This document shows, in pieces, positions 34,350 to 44,500 of a stretch of DNA of 64,000 nucleotides (positions are counted from its first letter, which is position 1; the number at the start of each line of letters is the position of its first letter). The notes under the pieces were generated by a model. It searched no databases, had not been told where the DNA came from, and saw only the letters and a program-made list of their open reading frames with translations. This DNA comes from a candidate division Hyd24-12 bacterium UBA6080 (lineage in GTDB: Bacteria; Fermentibacterota; Fermentibacteria; Fermentibacterales; JCC-6). The translations under genes were made by a program, and so were the position numbers. Location: contig DIXM01000017.1 of the NCBI GenBank assembly GCA_002436025.1, positions 22,499 through 86,498 on the forward strand, given 5' to 3'.

Positions 34350-34511
34350 TTGACCGCAGCAACAGAGGCAATTTTCAGGGAGGCGCTCGAGATCACAGGC
34401 AAGGGCATGATGGCGCTCTTCGCCTTCATGTTCGTCTTCTTCCTGCTCCTCGTCCTTCTGGACAGGCTGTTTCCCGGCAGGAACGACGAAGCAGGCAAGC
34501 AGATACTCTGA
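34350..34511 (+). CDS. OadG-like small membrane subunit (53 residues)
   Basis: A TTG start with GGAGG five bases upstream, 11 bases after the oadB stop. The translation (TAATEAIFREALEITGKG, then MMALFAFMFVFFLLLVLLDRLFP) has one membrane helix and a short charged tail ending KQIL. Size and topology fit the OadG/gamma subunit that anchors the decarboxylase complex, although OadG normally precedes oadA and is slightly longer. The role is inferred from topology and position next to oadB. Confidence 0.65.
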   Translation: MTAATEAIFREALEITGKGMMALFAFMFVFFLLLVLLDRLFPGRNDEAGKQIL

Positions 34512-34528
34512 CCGGCTCACATCCGGTC
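34510..34528. terminator. Possible two-way terminator stem-loop
   Basis: GACCGG at 34510-34515 pairs with CCGGTC at 34523-34528 around a 7-base loop. It overlaps the stop codons of the OadG-like gene and the convergent DUF5916 gene. There is no T-run, so termination is a guess. Confidence 0.3.
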
Positions 34529-36671
34529 AGAAGAACCGGCTGACCTTCGCATAGACCGTGAACTCGGGTTCCTCGCCGGGAACGCCGTCCTCGCCGGTCA
34601 GGAAGTGGAAAAAGCTTCCGGGAAGGTACTCCCAGCTGTAAAGGATGTTGGCCCAGGTGCGGCGGCTGGTCTCGGGCCCCTCCCCGTCCTCCCAGGTTTT
34701 CCCGAAGCGGGAGGTCTGGCCCGTAAACCTTAGCAGCATGAGGTTTGTGAGCATCCAGGTCGCTGAGACGTTGAGCGACCTCCAGTCCGTTTCGACCAGG
34801 TCCCATTCCTCGGTGTCCCAGTTGTACCGGGTGGCGGCTTCCTGCGTGCGCCAGGATGGTTCGATGTCGATGGACAGCGGAGGGACAGGCCTCAGGAACA
34901 GACCGGCCGAGTACCTGTCGATGTGGGCGTCGAGGTAGGTGTTACGGTTGTACGCCGCCCAGCCCGCGATAGTCCTTCTGTAATCGGTTGACGCCGAAAC
35001 CCCGCCGTAGAACCCGCCGGGATACCAGGCCCCTTCGGGTCCCTCGTACCTGTCGAACCAGCGGTCGACCCAGCCCCCGCTTATGTTGAGGTCGTACCTG
35101 TCAACCGTGGCAGCGCCGGTCCAGACATCCACCCCGCTGCCGCAGTTCCTGCCCTCCATGTCATGGCCCATGTAGGGGTCGGCGCCCAGCCACGCGCTCT
35201 GCAAAAAGCCTTCCTGAAAGCTTTTTGAGACGCTTGCGTACGCCGACCAGACGGTTTCTCCCGTTGCTTGGTCGTAACCCATGACCCAGGGGTCGAACCC
35301 TTCGCCCTTCCTCTCGTAACGGAAGTTCAGCTCAAAGTTCTCGGGGAAGTAACCGGCTTCGAGTCGGGCTGCGCTGTTGTCATCCGTTTCCTGGAAACGG
35401 TTCCAGGTCATTCCCAGCCTCCCCTTGATAAAAATGTCGGGCAGCGGTTCGGCCTCACCCGTGAAGGCACCGGAGCGGCCGAAGAAGTAATCAGTGCCCT
35501 TCTGAGATGGAAAATCGGCGCTGGTGCCGGAAAACCTCAGCCAGTTGCCGGCCGAGAACTCGTGCAGAAGGGCGCCGGCGGCGTAAGAAGCCGCTGGCTC
35601 AGCGATGGTGGTGTCGTCCCACACCCTCCCTGAAAGCACTTCAAGGAAACCGTAGCGGGTCCCCCCGTCCACACCGGTTACCTTGGCGCCCCCCAGGATG
35701 GGGATTATCTCGCCATTCCAGGCCACGGAACCGATGCTTCTGGAGTAGAACATGTTGAACGGCATGTCGAAGATGTCCGTTCCCTCCATGAAGAACGGCC
35801 GCTTCTCCGAGAGCCAGGGCGCCCAGTGGGAGATGCTGCCCTGGTCGGCGTCGGACTCGACCTGGCCGAAATCGGGGTTCACGGTGAGGTCCATCACGGC
35901 GTGCATGCTGAGGGGAACCTTCATGTCGAAGCCGGCGCTGCCCCACAGGTTCTCCCGCCAGGGCTCGCCGTTGTTGATGTTGAGCCTGCCGGCGCAGAAG
36001 GGCCGCCACTCGATCCCCGAGACACTGGGCAGGCCGGAAAGGCCAGTGAGTTCGCCGAAACAGGAGATGTCCATCCCCCCCTGCTCCCTCATGCGGAAGA
36101 GGTAACTGCCCTCGTTGGACCTGGTGATGGTCCTGCCGAAGTTGATCCCCCAGACCTGAACCTCATCGGCCGGGTACCGCAGTACCGAGAACGGGATGGC
36201 GATCTCGGCGCTCCACCCCGAGTCGTTCACGGCCACGGCGCTTGACCATACCCCGTCCCAGTCGCGGTCTTCCCCGCCTATCTCGGTCCTGCGGGAGTCA
36301 ACCTGAGTCCCTCCCACGGACACCGAGAACATGAAGCAGTTGGAATCGTCGTTGAAGGTGTCGAGGTATACGATCACCCTGTCGGTGGCGAGGTCGACGT
36401 CCCTCGAACCCACGGGCCTTTGTATGCCGTGAGGGTCCGCGTCGTGCATGTGGAGGCCGAAATAGATGGAGCTGCCGTCGAAGAGCACCCTGATGTCCGT
36501 TGGTTCGGACAGGGGGCAGTCGACCCTGGGCCGGAAAGCGTTGAAACGCTGTGACACCGCTTCAGCCAGGACCCAGCACTGTTCGTCCAGAACGCCGTCG
36601 ATGGCCGGGGGAGATTCAGTTCTGACCGCGGTTATTCCGCATACTGCACAAAGGAGAAGGTATTCAAACAT
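34527..36671 (-). CDS. DUF5916 outer-membrane protein with N-terminal CBM9-like domain (copy 2)
   Basis: 714 residues, a paralogue of 7803-9980. Signal peptide (FEYLLLCAVCGITA). CBM9-like part: AIDGVLDEQCW, IRVLFDGSSIYFGLHM, WSAEIAIPFSVLRYP. DUF5916 part: VNPDFGQVESDADQGS, EKRPFFMEGTDIFDMPFNMFYSRSIGSVAWNGEIIPILGGAK, identical in many positions to copy 1. The C-terminus FTVYAKVSRFF fits a last outer-membrane strand. The gene has no palindromic elements around it. The role is unknown; two copies suggest different ligands or growth conditions. Confidence 0.82.
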   Translation of the reverse strand: MFEYLLLCAVCGITAVRTESPPAIDGVLDEQCWVLAEAVSQRFNAFRPRVDCPLSEPTDIRVLFDGSSIYFGLHMHDADPHGIQRPVGSRDVDLATDRVIVYLDTFNDDSNCFMFSVSVGGTQVDSRRTEIGGEDRDWDGVWSSAVAVNDSGWSAEIAIPFSVLRYPADEVQVWGINFGRTITRSNEGSYLFRMREQGGMDISCFGELTGLSGLPSVSGIEWRPFCAGRLNINNGEPWRENLWGSAGFDMKVPLSMHAVMDLTVNPDFGQVESDADQGSISHWAPWLSEKRPFFMEGTDIFDMPFNMFYSRSIGSVAWNGEIIPILGGAKVTGVDGGTRYGFLEVLSGRVWDDTTIAEPAASYAAGALLHEFSAGNWLRFSGTSADFPSQKGTDYFFGRSGAFTGEAEPLPDIFIKGRLGMTWNRFQETDDNSAARLEAGYFPENFELNFRYERKGEGFDPWVMGYDQATGETVWSAYASVSKSFQEGFLQSAWLGADPYMGHDMEGRNCGSGVDVWTGAATVDRYDLNISGGWVDRWFDRYEGPEGAWYPGGFYGGVSASTDYRRTIAGWAAYNRNTYLDAHIDRYSAGLFLRPVPPLSIDIEPSWRTQEAATRYNWDTEEWDLVETDWRSLNVSATWMLTNLMLLRFTGQTSRFGKTWEDGEGPETSRRTWANILYSWEYLPGSFFHFLTGEDGVPGEEPEFTVYAKVSRFF

Positions 36672-36723
36672 TGGTGAAACATTCCCCGGGTTTTCGAATT
36701 GTCAAGCCTGACGGGCTATCGCG

Positions 36724-39177
36724 CTATAACGGGTTTTCGTCGAGGGCAACCCTCAACTCACCGAGCATCTCATGGGAACGGTAGGCGTTGCACTCTCCCA
36801 CCCTGGGGGAAAGGCTCTCCATGGCAGTTCTGGCACTGTCGAGGTCACCGGTCACCTTCCAGTGCCAGTATCCCGAGGTTCCCCGGACAGAGCGCCACGG
36901 CGACCCGGCCGAGTGCTCGACCAGTTCGTCGGGGGCAGCCCGGTCGAGAAGCGCCCGGCAGGCAGCCAGGCAGACCCTGGCGGTGTCGGCGTTCGGCTGC
37001 TGGTCGAGATCTTCGCACTCCCGGACCGCAGCTGCAAGCGCTGTGGCCGCTTCTTCATACCTGCCATGGTGCAGAAGGAACAGACCCCGGTAAAGACCGT
37101 ACAGGCAGGCGTTCCTCTTCCTCCCGGCCCTGACCGCCATCTCCGAGGCCTGGGAAAGAAGTTCGAGGGCAGCGGCGCAGTCGCCTTTCAGGTCCTGCAA
37201 TCTGGAGCCCAGGTAAAGGGCGCTTTCCATGAGCTGGTCGGGGCCCGAACGCCTCACGAGTTCAAGCATGGTCTCGAGACAGTCCTCGGCGTTCTCCGGC
37301 CTGTTCATGTCAAGGAATATCCGTGTCATGTTGCCGTACGTGGCGGCCAGGCGCAGCTGGTCCCCCACCTCGGATGCCAGGCGCACTGCCCGCATGAAGG
37401 TCTCGAGCGCCTCTTCGTACCGTCCGTCGATCATCCTGGCCACGCCCAGGTTCGCGGCAGCGGTGGTCGCAAGGCGGTGGTTGCCGACCCTTTCAGCTAT
37501 CCTCCCAACGCCGGTGTAACACCTTGCAGCCTCGTCGTTAAGGCTCTGGGACGAGGCGATCCCACCCCTCGTGTTCAGCGCGTAGCACAGGGCTTCGAGG
37601 TTGCCGCTTCGTGATGCGGCCCGCATGAGGTCTTCGCAGCCTTTCGCCGCGGCTTCGAGCATTCCGGCCTTCCTGAGGCATGACACCATGAAGATGCTGC
37701 AGCTCTCCGAAAGCCATGTGAAACCCTGAGCGGCCGACTTCGCACGGGCCGCTTCTGCGGCCTTCAGCGCCTCGTGCAGCATGCCGTGGCGGGCCATGGC
37801 CCTTGCCTCGACAAGAAGCAGCCTTGTCCTCTGCCTGTCCGAAAGACCCGTGCCTTCAAGCCGTTCGATCTCAACTCGTACCTGACCCGGCTCAGCGTTC
37901 CGGCGATGCAGGATGAGGGAGAGTATCGCAAGCTCCGCTTCCTCCGCGGGGCTCAGGAGCCCGCTTCGCCTGCCGTCCTCAAGGGATTCCGCCAGTGCCT
38001 TTGCGCGGGGGTCGTCGCCCATGTGTATGAGTATCTCGAGCATGAGAAGCCTGGCCTGAGCCTCAAAGCCCGGCATTGCGCACGCCGCAGCTTCGAGGGC
38101 CTCCTCCATGAAACCGCCCTTGAAAAGGTGGATGCTTCTGTTCAGGTGTGCCTCGTAGAACCGGCCGGGGCAGTGGGCAGCCACGAGGCTCCACAGCCGG
38201 GCCGCCCTGGGATGGGTTGACCCGGAGGAGCAGGCAGCGGCCTCGAGATAGGCAGCCCCTGCGGAAACCTCGTCACCGCTTCTCAGAAAGAGGTCGCCGG
38301 CTAGTTTCAGGGCTCCGGGGCAGCCCTTCGCCCTGTTCCGGACCATCAGAGCTGCCCCTGCATGGAGTTCCTTCGACTCTTCGGGGGTCAGGCCATTCAG
38401 GACACCGCTTCTTGTCGAACCGTTCACGAAGCGTGTCGGACCCCCCTTCGTCCTCATCCAGATGCCGGAACCGTAGAGCGGGGATGGGTCTTCACCGCAC
38501 CGGGAGAGCTCCGCGGCTTCACGGGGATCGAACAGCTGCCCCAGGACCGCCGCTGCCTTCACGAGCCCGAGGAGAGCCGGCGGCACCAAAAGGGCGTCGG
38601 AGCGCTCCTGCCCTGAGATCCTGACAAGCCTTGCCCGGAAGGGTGGGACACCTTCGGATAGGGCACCGAGCAGGGGCGGCAGCACGAGGCTGCGCCGCGT
38701 TTTCCTCTGGATCAGGTTGATCAACTCGATCGTGAGTTCGTCGACCTTCCCGAGGTCCGCCACCAGAAGGACAGCCGGCATGAACCTTGCGATGGAGTCG
38801 AGCAGGCAGCACAGCGCTTCGGGGGTTTCGCGCCCGGGAACACCCGATGCGATGAACGCGCCAATGGCATCGCGGTGCCTTTGAAGCCCCGCGGCCGCCT
38901 CCATCCCACCGGCCCTGCCCCTGATGCCCATGGAAACGGTCAGGGCCGACCAGGAGTCATGAAAGGTGTCGGGACGTCCCGGAGCGCCGAACAGCCGTTC
39001 GAGTCCGGACCGGATGCCATGGTCAAGCTGGATGTCCAGCATGTCCGGCCTTCTTCTCCGGACATTGTCGAAAAGCCGTTCCGCTTCATCGGGGTTAAGC
39101 CCCTGAAACACAAGGGGCACATGGCCGTCATGATCAAGGTGGGCCAGGGCGATGCCGGGCAGCCTGTCAGGGTTCAT
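36724..39177 (-). CDS. Large TPR protein with degenerate NTPase-like N-terminus
   Basis: 817 residues without signal peptide. The first 280 residues look like the remains of a LuxR/MalT-type NTPase: there is a Walker-B-like segment PAVLLVADLGKVDELTIEL and a LLGLVKAAAVLGQLFDPREAAELSRC segment, but no P-loop is visible. From about residue 300 the protein is a long array of TPR helices (examples: MLHEALKAAEAARAKS, GRYEEALETFMRAVRLASEVGD, GRYEEAATALAAAVRECED). Probably a scaffold or sensor. It overlaps the DUF167 gene by 11 bases and ends the long leftward operon. Confidence 0.75.
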   Translation of the reverse strand: MNPDRLPGIALAHLDHDGHVPLVFQGLNPDEAERLFDNVRRRRPDMLDIQLDHGIRSGLERLFGAPGRPDTFHDSWSALTVSMGIRGRAGGMEAAAGLQRHRDAIGAFIASGVPGRETPEALCCLLDSIARFMPAVLLVADLGKVDELTIELINLIQRKTRRSLVLPPLLGALSEGVPPFRARLVRISGQERSDALLVPPALLGLVKAAAVLGQLFDPREAAELSRCGEDPSPLYGSGIWMRTKGGPTRFVNGSTRSGVLNGLTPEESKELHAGAALMVRNRAKGCPGALKLAGDLFLRSGDEVSAGAAYLEAAACSSGSTHPRAARLWSLVAAHCPGRFYEAHLNRSIHLFKGGFMEEALEAAACAMPGFEAQARLLMLEILIHMGDDPRAKALAESLEDGRRSGLLSPAEEAELAILSLILHRRNAEPGQVRVEIERLEGTGLSDRQRTRLLLVEARAMARHGMLHEALKAAEAARAKSAAQGFTWLSESCSIFMVSCLRKAGMLEAAAKGCEDLMRAASRSGNLEALCYALNTRGGIASSQSLNDEAARCYTGVGRIAERVGNHRLATTAAANLGVARMIDGRYEEALETFMRAVRLASEVGDQLRLAATYGNMTRIFLDMNRPENAEDCLETMLELVRRSGPDQLMESALYLGSRLQDLKGDCAAALELLSQASEMAVRAGRKRNACLYGLYRGLFLLHHGRYEEAATALAAAVRECEDLDQQPNADTARVCLAACRALLDRAAPDELVEHSAGSPWRSVRGTSGYWHWKVTGDLDSARTAMESLSPRVGECNAYRSHEMLGELRVALDENPL

Positions 39178-39415
39178 GGTACCATGGGGGACGAACCGCC
39201 GCGGGCTCTTCGATAAGCACGGTTTTCATGCGTGACTGCGCCCCCGAGATGATGCTGACGTTGCCGGGCCTGGTGCCGAACTGCCCGGCGAGCCACTCCG
39301 AAAGCTCTCTGTTGGCTTTTCCGTCAACGGGCGGGGCGTTCAGTGTTATCCGCACGGTTCCGTCCGCCATGACCCCGGCGAAGCCCGTTTGGCGGCCACG
39401 GGTCACGACCTTCAC
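39167..39415 (-). CDS. DUF167 (YggU-like) family protein
   Basis: 82 residues from a GTG at 39415. The core VTRGRQTGFAGVMADGTVRITLNAPPVDGKANRELSEWLA followed by VSIISGAQSRMKTVLIE is the DUF167 signature. The start is not certain: an AGGAAGGA lies about 11 bases upstream. The function of this widespread family is unknown. It is 20 bases downstream of the Trm112-like gene. Confidence 0.8.
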   Translation of the reverse strand: MKVVTRGRQTGFAGVMADGTVRITLNAPPVDGKANRELSEWLAGQFGTRPGNVSIISGAQSRMKTVLIEEPAAVRPPWYHEP

Positions 39416-39435
39416 TGAAAGGACTATCCTTCCTG

Positions 39436-39615
39436 TCAGTCCCGCTCTCCGAGGGTTCTGGCCTCCTCGATCAGCATTACCGGAATGTCGTCGCGAACAG
39501 GGTAGGCCAGAGCGCAACTGCGGCACAGAAGCTCTTCGGAGGGGGCGGTGATGTACTCGAGCTCGCCCTTGCACCTGGGACAGGCCAGTATCGAAAGCAG
39601 CCTCTCGTCAACCAT
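39436..39615 (-). CDS. Trm112/YcaR-like zinc-ribbon protein
   Basis: 59 residues with a strong ribosome-binding site (GGAGGG). The translation starts MVDERLLSILACPRCKGELEY and continues LLCRSCALAYPVRDDIPVMLIEEAR, i.e. two CxxC pairs and the IPxML motif of the Trm112/UPF0434 family. Trm112 proteins act as partners of methyltransferases; the bacterial ones are poorly defined. It lies nine bases downstream of the aminopeptidase gene in the long operon. Confidence 0.88.
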   Translation of the reverse strand: MVDERLLSILACPRCKGELEYITAPSEELLCRSCALAYPVRDDIPVMLIEEARTLGERD

Positions 39616-39624
39616 GAGACCCTC

Positions 39625-40857
39625 CTATATCACGAAAAGCCCGTTCTTGATCACGGGCACTTCAACGCCGTCGGTCGTTACGCCGAATACGTCAACTTCG
39701 GGCGATCCTATCATGAAGTCGGTGTGGACAAGGCTTGCGTTGCATCCGGTCTCCCGGAGTTCTTCATCGGTCATCCCGGTGCCGCCTTTTATGGTGTCAG
39801 TGTACCCGTTGCCAAGAGCGATGTGGCAGGAGGCGTTCTCATCGAAAAGGATGTTGTGGAACACCCGGCCACTGGTGAAGAGCGGCGAATCCACCCCGAC
39901 CAGGGCAACTTCCCCGAGGCGCGTCGCCCCGGCGTCGGTCTCGAGGTATTTCCCAAGTATCTCGCCGTTCCTGCCGGCCCCGAACCCGGTTACCGCTCCG
40001 TCCTCGAAGTTGAACCAGGCGTCCTCGACCTGGGCGCCAAGAACCGTAACGGGTCTGGTGCATGTCACGCGGCCTTCGGTCCTCTGCATGTGGGGAGTGC
40101 TGAATATCTCCTCGGTGGGGATGTTGGGGAAAAACCGGGTGCCGTCGGATGACACTCCGCTGCCTCCGAGGAAGAGCCTGTTACTGCTCATGCCAACGAA
40201 CAGGTCGGTTCCAGGGCCGCGGAAGCGTATGCCGTCGAAGCACTTCGCGTTCATGAACCCCGCACGCCTCTTGAGGTCTTTGTCGTGTTCCTTCCATGCC
40301 TGCACCGGGTCGGGTCTGTCGAGTCGGAGAATGGGGGCAAGCACCTCCCATATAGCTTCCTCCCAGTTGTCGGCGCTGCCCAGGACCTTTGCCGCCCAGC
40401 CCGGTGTGGGCATCAGGAAGACGTTCCACGGCATTCTGTTCGAGGCAACTGCCTTCATGAACCCCTGGTAAGCCTCGGAACGTGCCTTCTGCATCCTCCC
40501 CAGCCTGCCGGGGTCAACACCCTCCATGACATCAGGGTTCTCGGGACCTCGCAGGGCAAGGCTTCTCCAGTTATCCTTCACTATCGTGTCCAGCATGTTC
40601 CGGGTGTAGCCCGGCATGTGATCGAGATACCCGGGTCTGGTTGTCCTGTCGACCCTGGTCCTTTCCAGACGGGGGTCATCCATTGAGAGCTGCACGTACA
40701 TTGCACCCAGATCGTACGCCTTCTCCGCCAGAAGCCCGGCGAACTCCCTGTGGCAGGGTTCGGTCCTGATCCAGAGGACCTGCCCCTCCCCGATCCCCAG
40801 GGCACCCCTCAGGATAATGTCGGCACATGCATGGTGATATCTTTCAATGGTCGTCAT
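39625..40857 (-). CDS. M29 (thermophilic aminopeptidase/PepS) family aminopeptidase
   Basis: 410 residues, ribosome-binding site GGGGGAG. The M29 metal ligands can be placed in GATRLGEVAL (Glu), FDENASCHIALG (Glu and His) and SLVHTDFMIGSPEVDV (His and Asp). These family members remove N-terminal residues from peptides using two metal ions in the cytoplasm. It fits with the M3 oligopeptidase and secreted peptidases of this window as peptide-use enzymes. It lies 14 bases downstream of a secreted beta-barrel-like protein gene. Confidence 0.9.
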   Translation of the reverse strand: MTTIERYHHACADIILRGALGIGEGQVLWIRTEPCHREFAGLLAEKAYDLGAMYVQLSMDDPRLERTRVDRTTRPGYLDHMPGYTRNMLDTIVKDNWRSLALRGPENPDVMEGVDPGRLGRMQKARSEAYQGFMKAVASNRMPWNVFLMPTPGWAAKVLGSADNWEEAIWEVLAPILRLDRPDPVQAWKEHDKDLKRRAGFMNAKCFDGIRFRGPGTDLFVGMSSNRLFLGGSGVSSDGTRFFPNIPTEEIFSTPHMQRTEGRVTCTRPVTVLGAQVEDAWFNFEDGAVTGFGAGRNGEILGKYLETDAGATRLGEVALVGVDSPLFTSGRVFHNILFDENASCHIALGNGYTDTIKGGTGMTDEELRETGCNASLVHTDFMIGSPEVDVFGVTTDGVEVPVIKNGLFVI

Positions 40858-40871
40858 ATGAGCTCCCCCGA

Positions 40872-41588
40872 TCAGATTAGACCCAGAAAGTCAACGGCGA
40901 GAGCCCTGTAGGGTTCCCCCCCGGTTTCCAGAAGGTCCATGAACTGAAGGCTTATCCGGACCTGGCCGAAACTCTGCCAGTACACCTCGCAATTCAGGAA
41001 ACCCCCGGAATTGTCAAACCTGTAATCCCTGTCGCCGTTGGTTCCAAGGTCCCAGTCCGCCGCGAGGCCGAACCCTGCGGGCAGCGTCTTGTCCAGCGCC
41101 ATCCAGCACCCCAGATGCTCGGGTGCCTCGAGGGATATGCTGGAACCCAGGTGAAAAGCCGTCTCACCGACAGGGTCTGAGAAGTTCTTGCTGGCAGCGA
41201 GGTAGAAACCCCTCTCCTGACGGAAGTACTCGCCGCCGCCCCTCGGATGCTCGACTTCGTTGTCGAACCCCACGGCCAGCGCCGGAAAGGTCCGGCGCTC
41301 GTCGAAGAAGCGGAAGCGGGCCTTCAGGTAGAGCTTGTCGAACCAGTCAGGCGTGGACATGCCTGTGACGCTGTAGCCCCCGTATCCTATCCCCGCCATG
41401 AGCCTGGGCAGCATGCCGGCCTGAAGGGAGAAGGCCAGGTTGTCGGTGGGAAAGGTCCGGAGGGAAATGTAAAGCGCCCTGGGCGCCACCACCCCCGCCG
41501 TGGGCTCGACAACGGCGCGGATGAGTTCCGCTCCACGAACCGCCGGCGCCACGAAGAGCAGGGTCAGAAGAAAAAGAAGAAGTTTCAA
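40872..41588 (-). CDS. Secreted, predicted outer-membrane barrel protein
   Basis: 238 residues, TTG start with GGAGG nine bases upstream; the start overlaps the dnaE stop codon. Signal peptide KLLLFLLTLLFVAPAVRGAE. The mature part has short alternating strands (ALYISLRTFP, FSLQAGMLPRLMAGIGYGGYSV, YLKARFRFFD, GEYFRQERGFYLAASKNF, FGLAADWDL) and ends in a hydrophobic AVDFLGLI. No family was identified; an outer-membrane barrel is the best structural guess. Confidence 0.6.
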   Translation of the reverse strand: MKLLLFLLTLLFVAPAVRGAELIRAVVEPTAGVVAPRALYISLRTFPTDNLAFSLQAGMLPRLMAGIGYGGYSVTGMSTPDWFDKLYLKARFRFFDERRTFPALAVGFDNEVEHPRGGGEYFRQERGFYLAASKNFSDPVGETAFHLGSSISLEAPEHLGCWMALDKTLPAGFGLAADWDLGTNGDRDYRFDNSGGFLNCEVYWQSFGQVRISLQFMDLLETGGEPYRALAVDFLGLI

Positions 41589-44500
41589 CGCGTCCCACCT
41601 CCAAGGTACAACGACACAGTGGCAGAGTCCCCCAGAAGCTCCCTGAGGTCCGTCAGCAGTTTTTTGTCCGGATTTACCCGGATGCTCCTGGACTCACCAA
41701 CATAAAACCTTCCGGTCAATCCACAATCCATCTCCACGAACACGGGCATGTTGCCGGGGTGCTCCCTCAAAAGGCTCAAAACCCTGTCGAAGGGCTGGTT
41801 TGAAACGCCGTCGCCAGTGACCCTTACCCTCACCCTGATTCCGGACAACCTGCGGAGTTCTTCCAGGGGGTCAATTCGTTCAACGCAGAACCTTGCCTCG
41901 CCCCGGCCTGTCTGTACCTTCCCCTGAATGAGGAGCGGCCTGCCCGATTCGAGCCGGAACCCGCACCTCTCAAGGGCATCCGCCCATATTGTGGCCTCGC
42001 AGGAGTCGGAAACCCCTGACAGGGTAACGAAGGCCATCCTGCCCCGGGGGGAATCGCGGTACTTCATCACATCCACGGTTGCGGCCACCGTCGCCATCTG
42101 GGTCCCACGGTACTGCATGACCGTACCGGGGGTATGCGTGGCGTAGGCCTTTATCTCCTCGGTGTATTCATCGAGCGGGTGACCCGTGAGGTAGAAACCG
42201 AGCAACTCCTTCTCCGCTCTGAGCATCTCATCACGGGGCAGCTCCTCCATGTCGGGCAGGGGAGGCGCCACGGGCTCCTCGGAGGGTGTCAGCCCGAACA
42301 GCGACATCTGACCGGCTTCCCTGTGTTTCCTGCTGGCAGACGCGTAAGTCAGGACCTTGTCCACTGATGCCAGAAGGGCCGACCTTGTTCCGGGAAGGCA
42401 ATCGAGGGCTCCGGCGCTGACAAGCGATTCCAGGACCTTCTTGTTCAGCCCGTTCTCAACCCTTTCCGCCAGGTCGTGAATGCCCTTGAACACCCCCCCC
42501 TCTCGTCTGGCCGAAACGATCTCGAAGGCGGGGTTCTCCCCCACGTTCTTTATGGCCTTCAGGGCGTACACTATCCTTCCCTGCCGGTCGACATCGAAAG
42601 CCACGAGGCTGTCGTTCACCGACGGCGGCAGTATGGCGAGACCCATCCTGCCCGCCTCGGACATGAGCGCCGCGAGCCTTTCGGTGCTGGCGATCTCGCT
42701 GGAAAGGGTTGCGGCCATGAACTCGGCGGGGTGATGCGCCTTGAGGTATGCCGTCCAGTAGGCGATGATGGCGTAGCACACCGAATGCGACTTGTTGAAC
42801 CCGTACTCACCGAACCGCCGGATGTGGTCGAAGATCTCCCGGGCCTTCCTTTCGGAGATGCCACGGGATCTTGCGCCCTGTATGAAGGCCTCGCCGAAGG
42901 ATGCCATCTCTTCTGCGTTCTTCTTGCTTATGGCCCGCCTGAGGCTGTCCGCTTCGGCCATGCTCATCCCCGCGAACCGGTTGGCGATGTCCATGACCTG
43001 CTCCTGGTAGACTATCACGCCATGGGTCTCGCCAAGGATCTCCTGCAGCTCGGGAATGGTGTCCTTCACGGGCCTGCCGTCGGAAGCCCTCTTCTTGTTC
43101 TCGGCGTAGGCGTCGATCATGTGCATCGATCCGGGTCTGAATATGGCCACTGCCGCCGTCACGTCATCGAACCTGTCCACGCCTATCTTCCGCAGTGCGT
43201 CCCGCATTCCCGGGCTTTCAAGCTGAAAGACGCCGGTGGTCTCAACCCGGTTAAGGAGCCTGAGTGTTTCGGTGTCATCCAGGGGCACCTTCTCAATGTT
43301 GAAAGCAGGCAGGGTGCGGCGGATCATCTCCTGTGCGTGATGCAGGACGGTCACTGTCCTGAGGCCCAGAACATCCAGTTTCATCAGACCGATCTTCTCG
43401 GCCGACTTCATTTCGAACTGGGTGGTCAGCCCCTTCTCCCGGGAGAAGCAGAGGGGGACGAAGTCCGTCAGGTCTCCGGGGGTGATGACGACCCCCGCCG
43501 CGTGAACGCCCATGTGTCTCGCGACGCCTGAAAGCTCGTCACAATAGCGGAAAAGAGTGGCGACCCCGGGATCGGCCTCGATCTCCTGCAAAAGCTCGGG
43601 AACCTGGCGGGCCACTGCCTCGAGTGAGGTGTCCTGCTCGGGTGCGGTGGCCACAAGCTTCGACAGCCTGTCCCCGGTTTCGTAGGGCATGCCGAGCACC
43701 CGGGCAACGTCACGCACCGCGGCCCGGTTCTTCATCCTGTTGAAGGAAACGATCTGGCATACGCGGTTCTGCCCGTACTTCTCCACAATGTGGGCTATCA
43801 CTTCGCCACGGCGCTCGTAGCACACGTCCATATCGATGTCGGGCATCTGTTTTCGTGCGGGATTAAGGAAGCGTTCAAAGCTCAGGCCGTAAAGGAGCGG
43901 GTTAACATCGGTTATTCCGATGGCCCATGAGACAAGGCTGCCAGCGGCGCTTCCCCTGCCCGGACCCAGCGGGATCCCCTGCCTGCGGGCCCAGCCCGCA
44001 AGCTCGGACACGATAAGGAAGTACCCGGGGAAACCCATGTCGCTCACCACGTTCAGTTCGTACTCGAGTCTTGCGGTCTCGGGGTCTTCGGGGTCCCGCC
44101 CGAGCCTTTCCCTGAGGCCCTGAACCGCAAGCCCCCTCAGGTGGCTGTTGAGACTCTCCTCTCCCGGGGGAAGGGGGAAATCGGGCAGCAGAAAACCTCC
44201 CTTGGAGAAGCTGAAACTGCACTGTTCCGCAATGGAGACGGTGTTCGTCACCGCTTCGGGGATCCAGGAGAAGAGCCGGGCCATCTCGTCGGGGGTCTTC
44301 ACATAGAATTCGCTGGCACCGAACCTCATCCGGCCGGGATCACTGAGGGTTTTCTTGGTCTGCAGGCAGAGAAGGACCTCGTGAACCTCGGAGTGTTCCC
44401 TCTTCAGGTAATGGGCATCGTTCGTGGCCACTGGAAGGGCGCCGGTCTCCCGGGCGATCTCCGCAAGCCCCGCGAGGATGCTCTTCTCCTCCGAAAGGCC

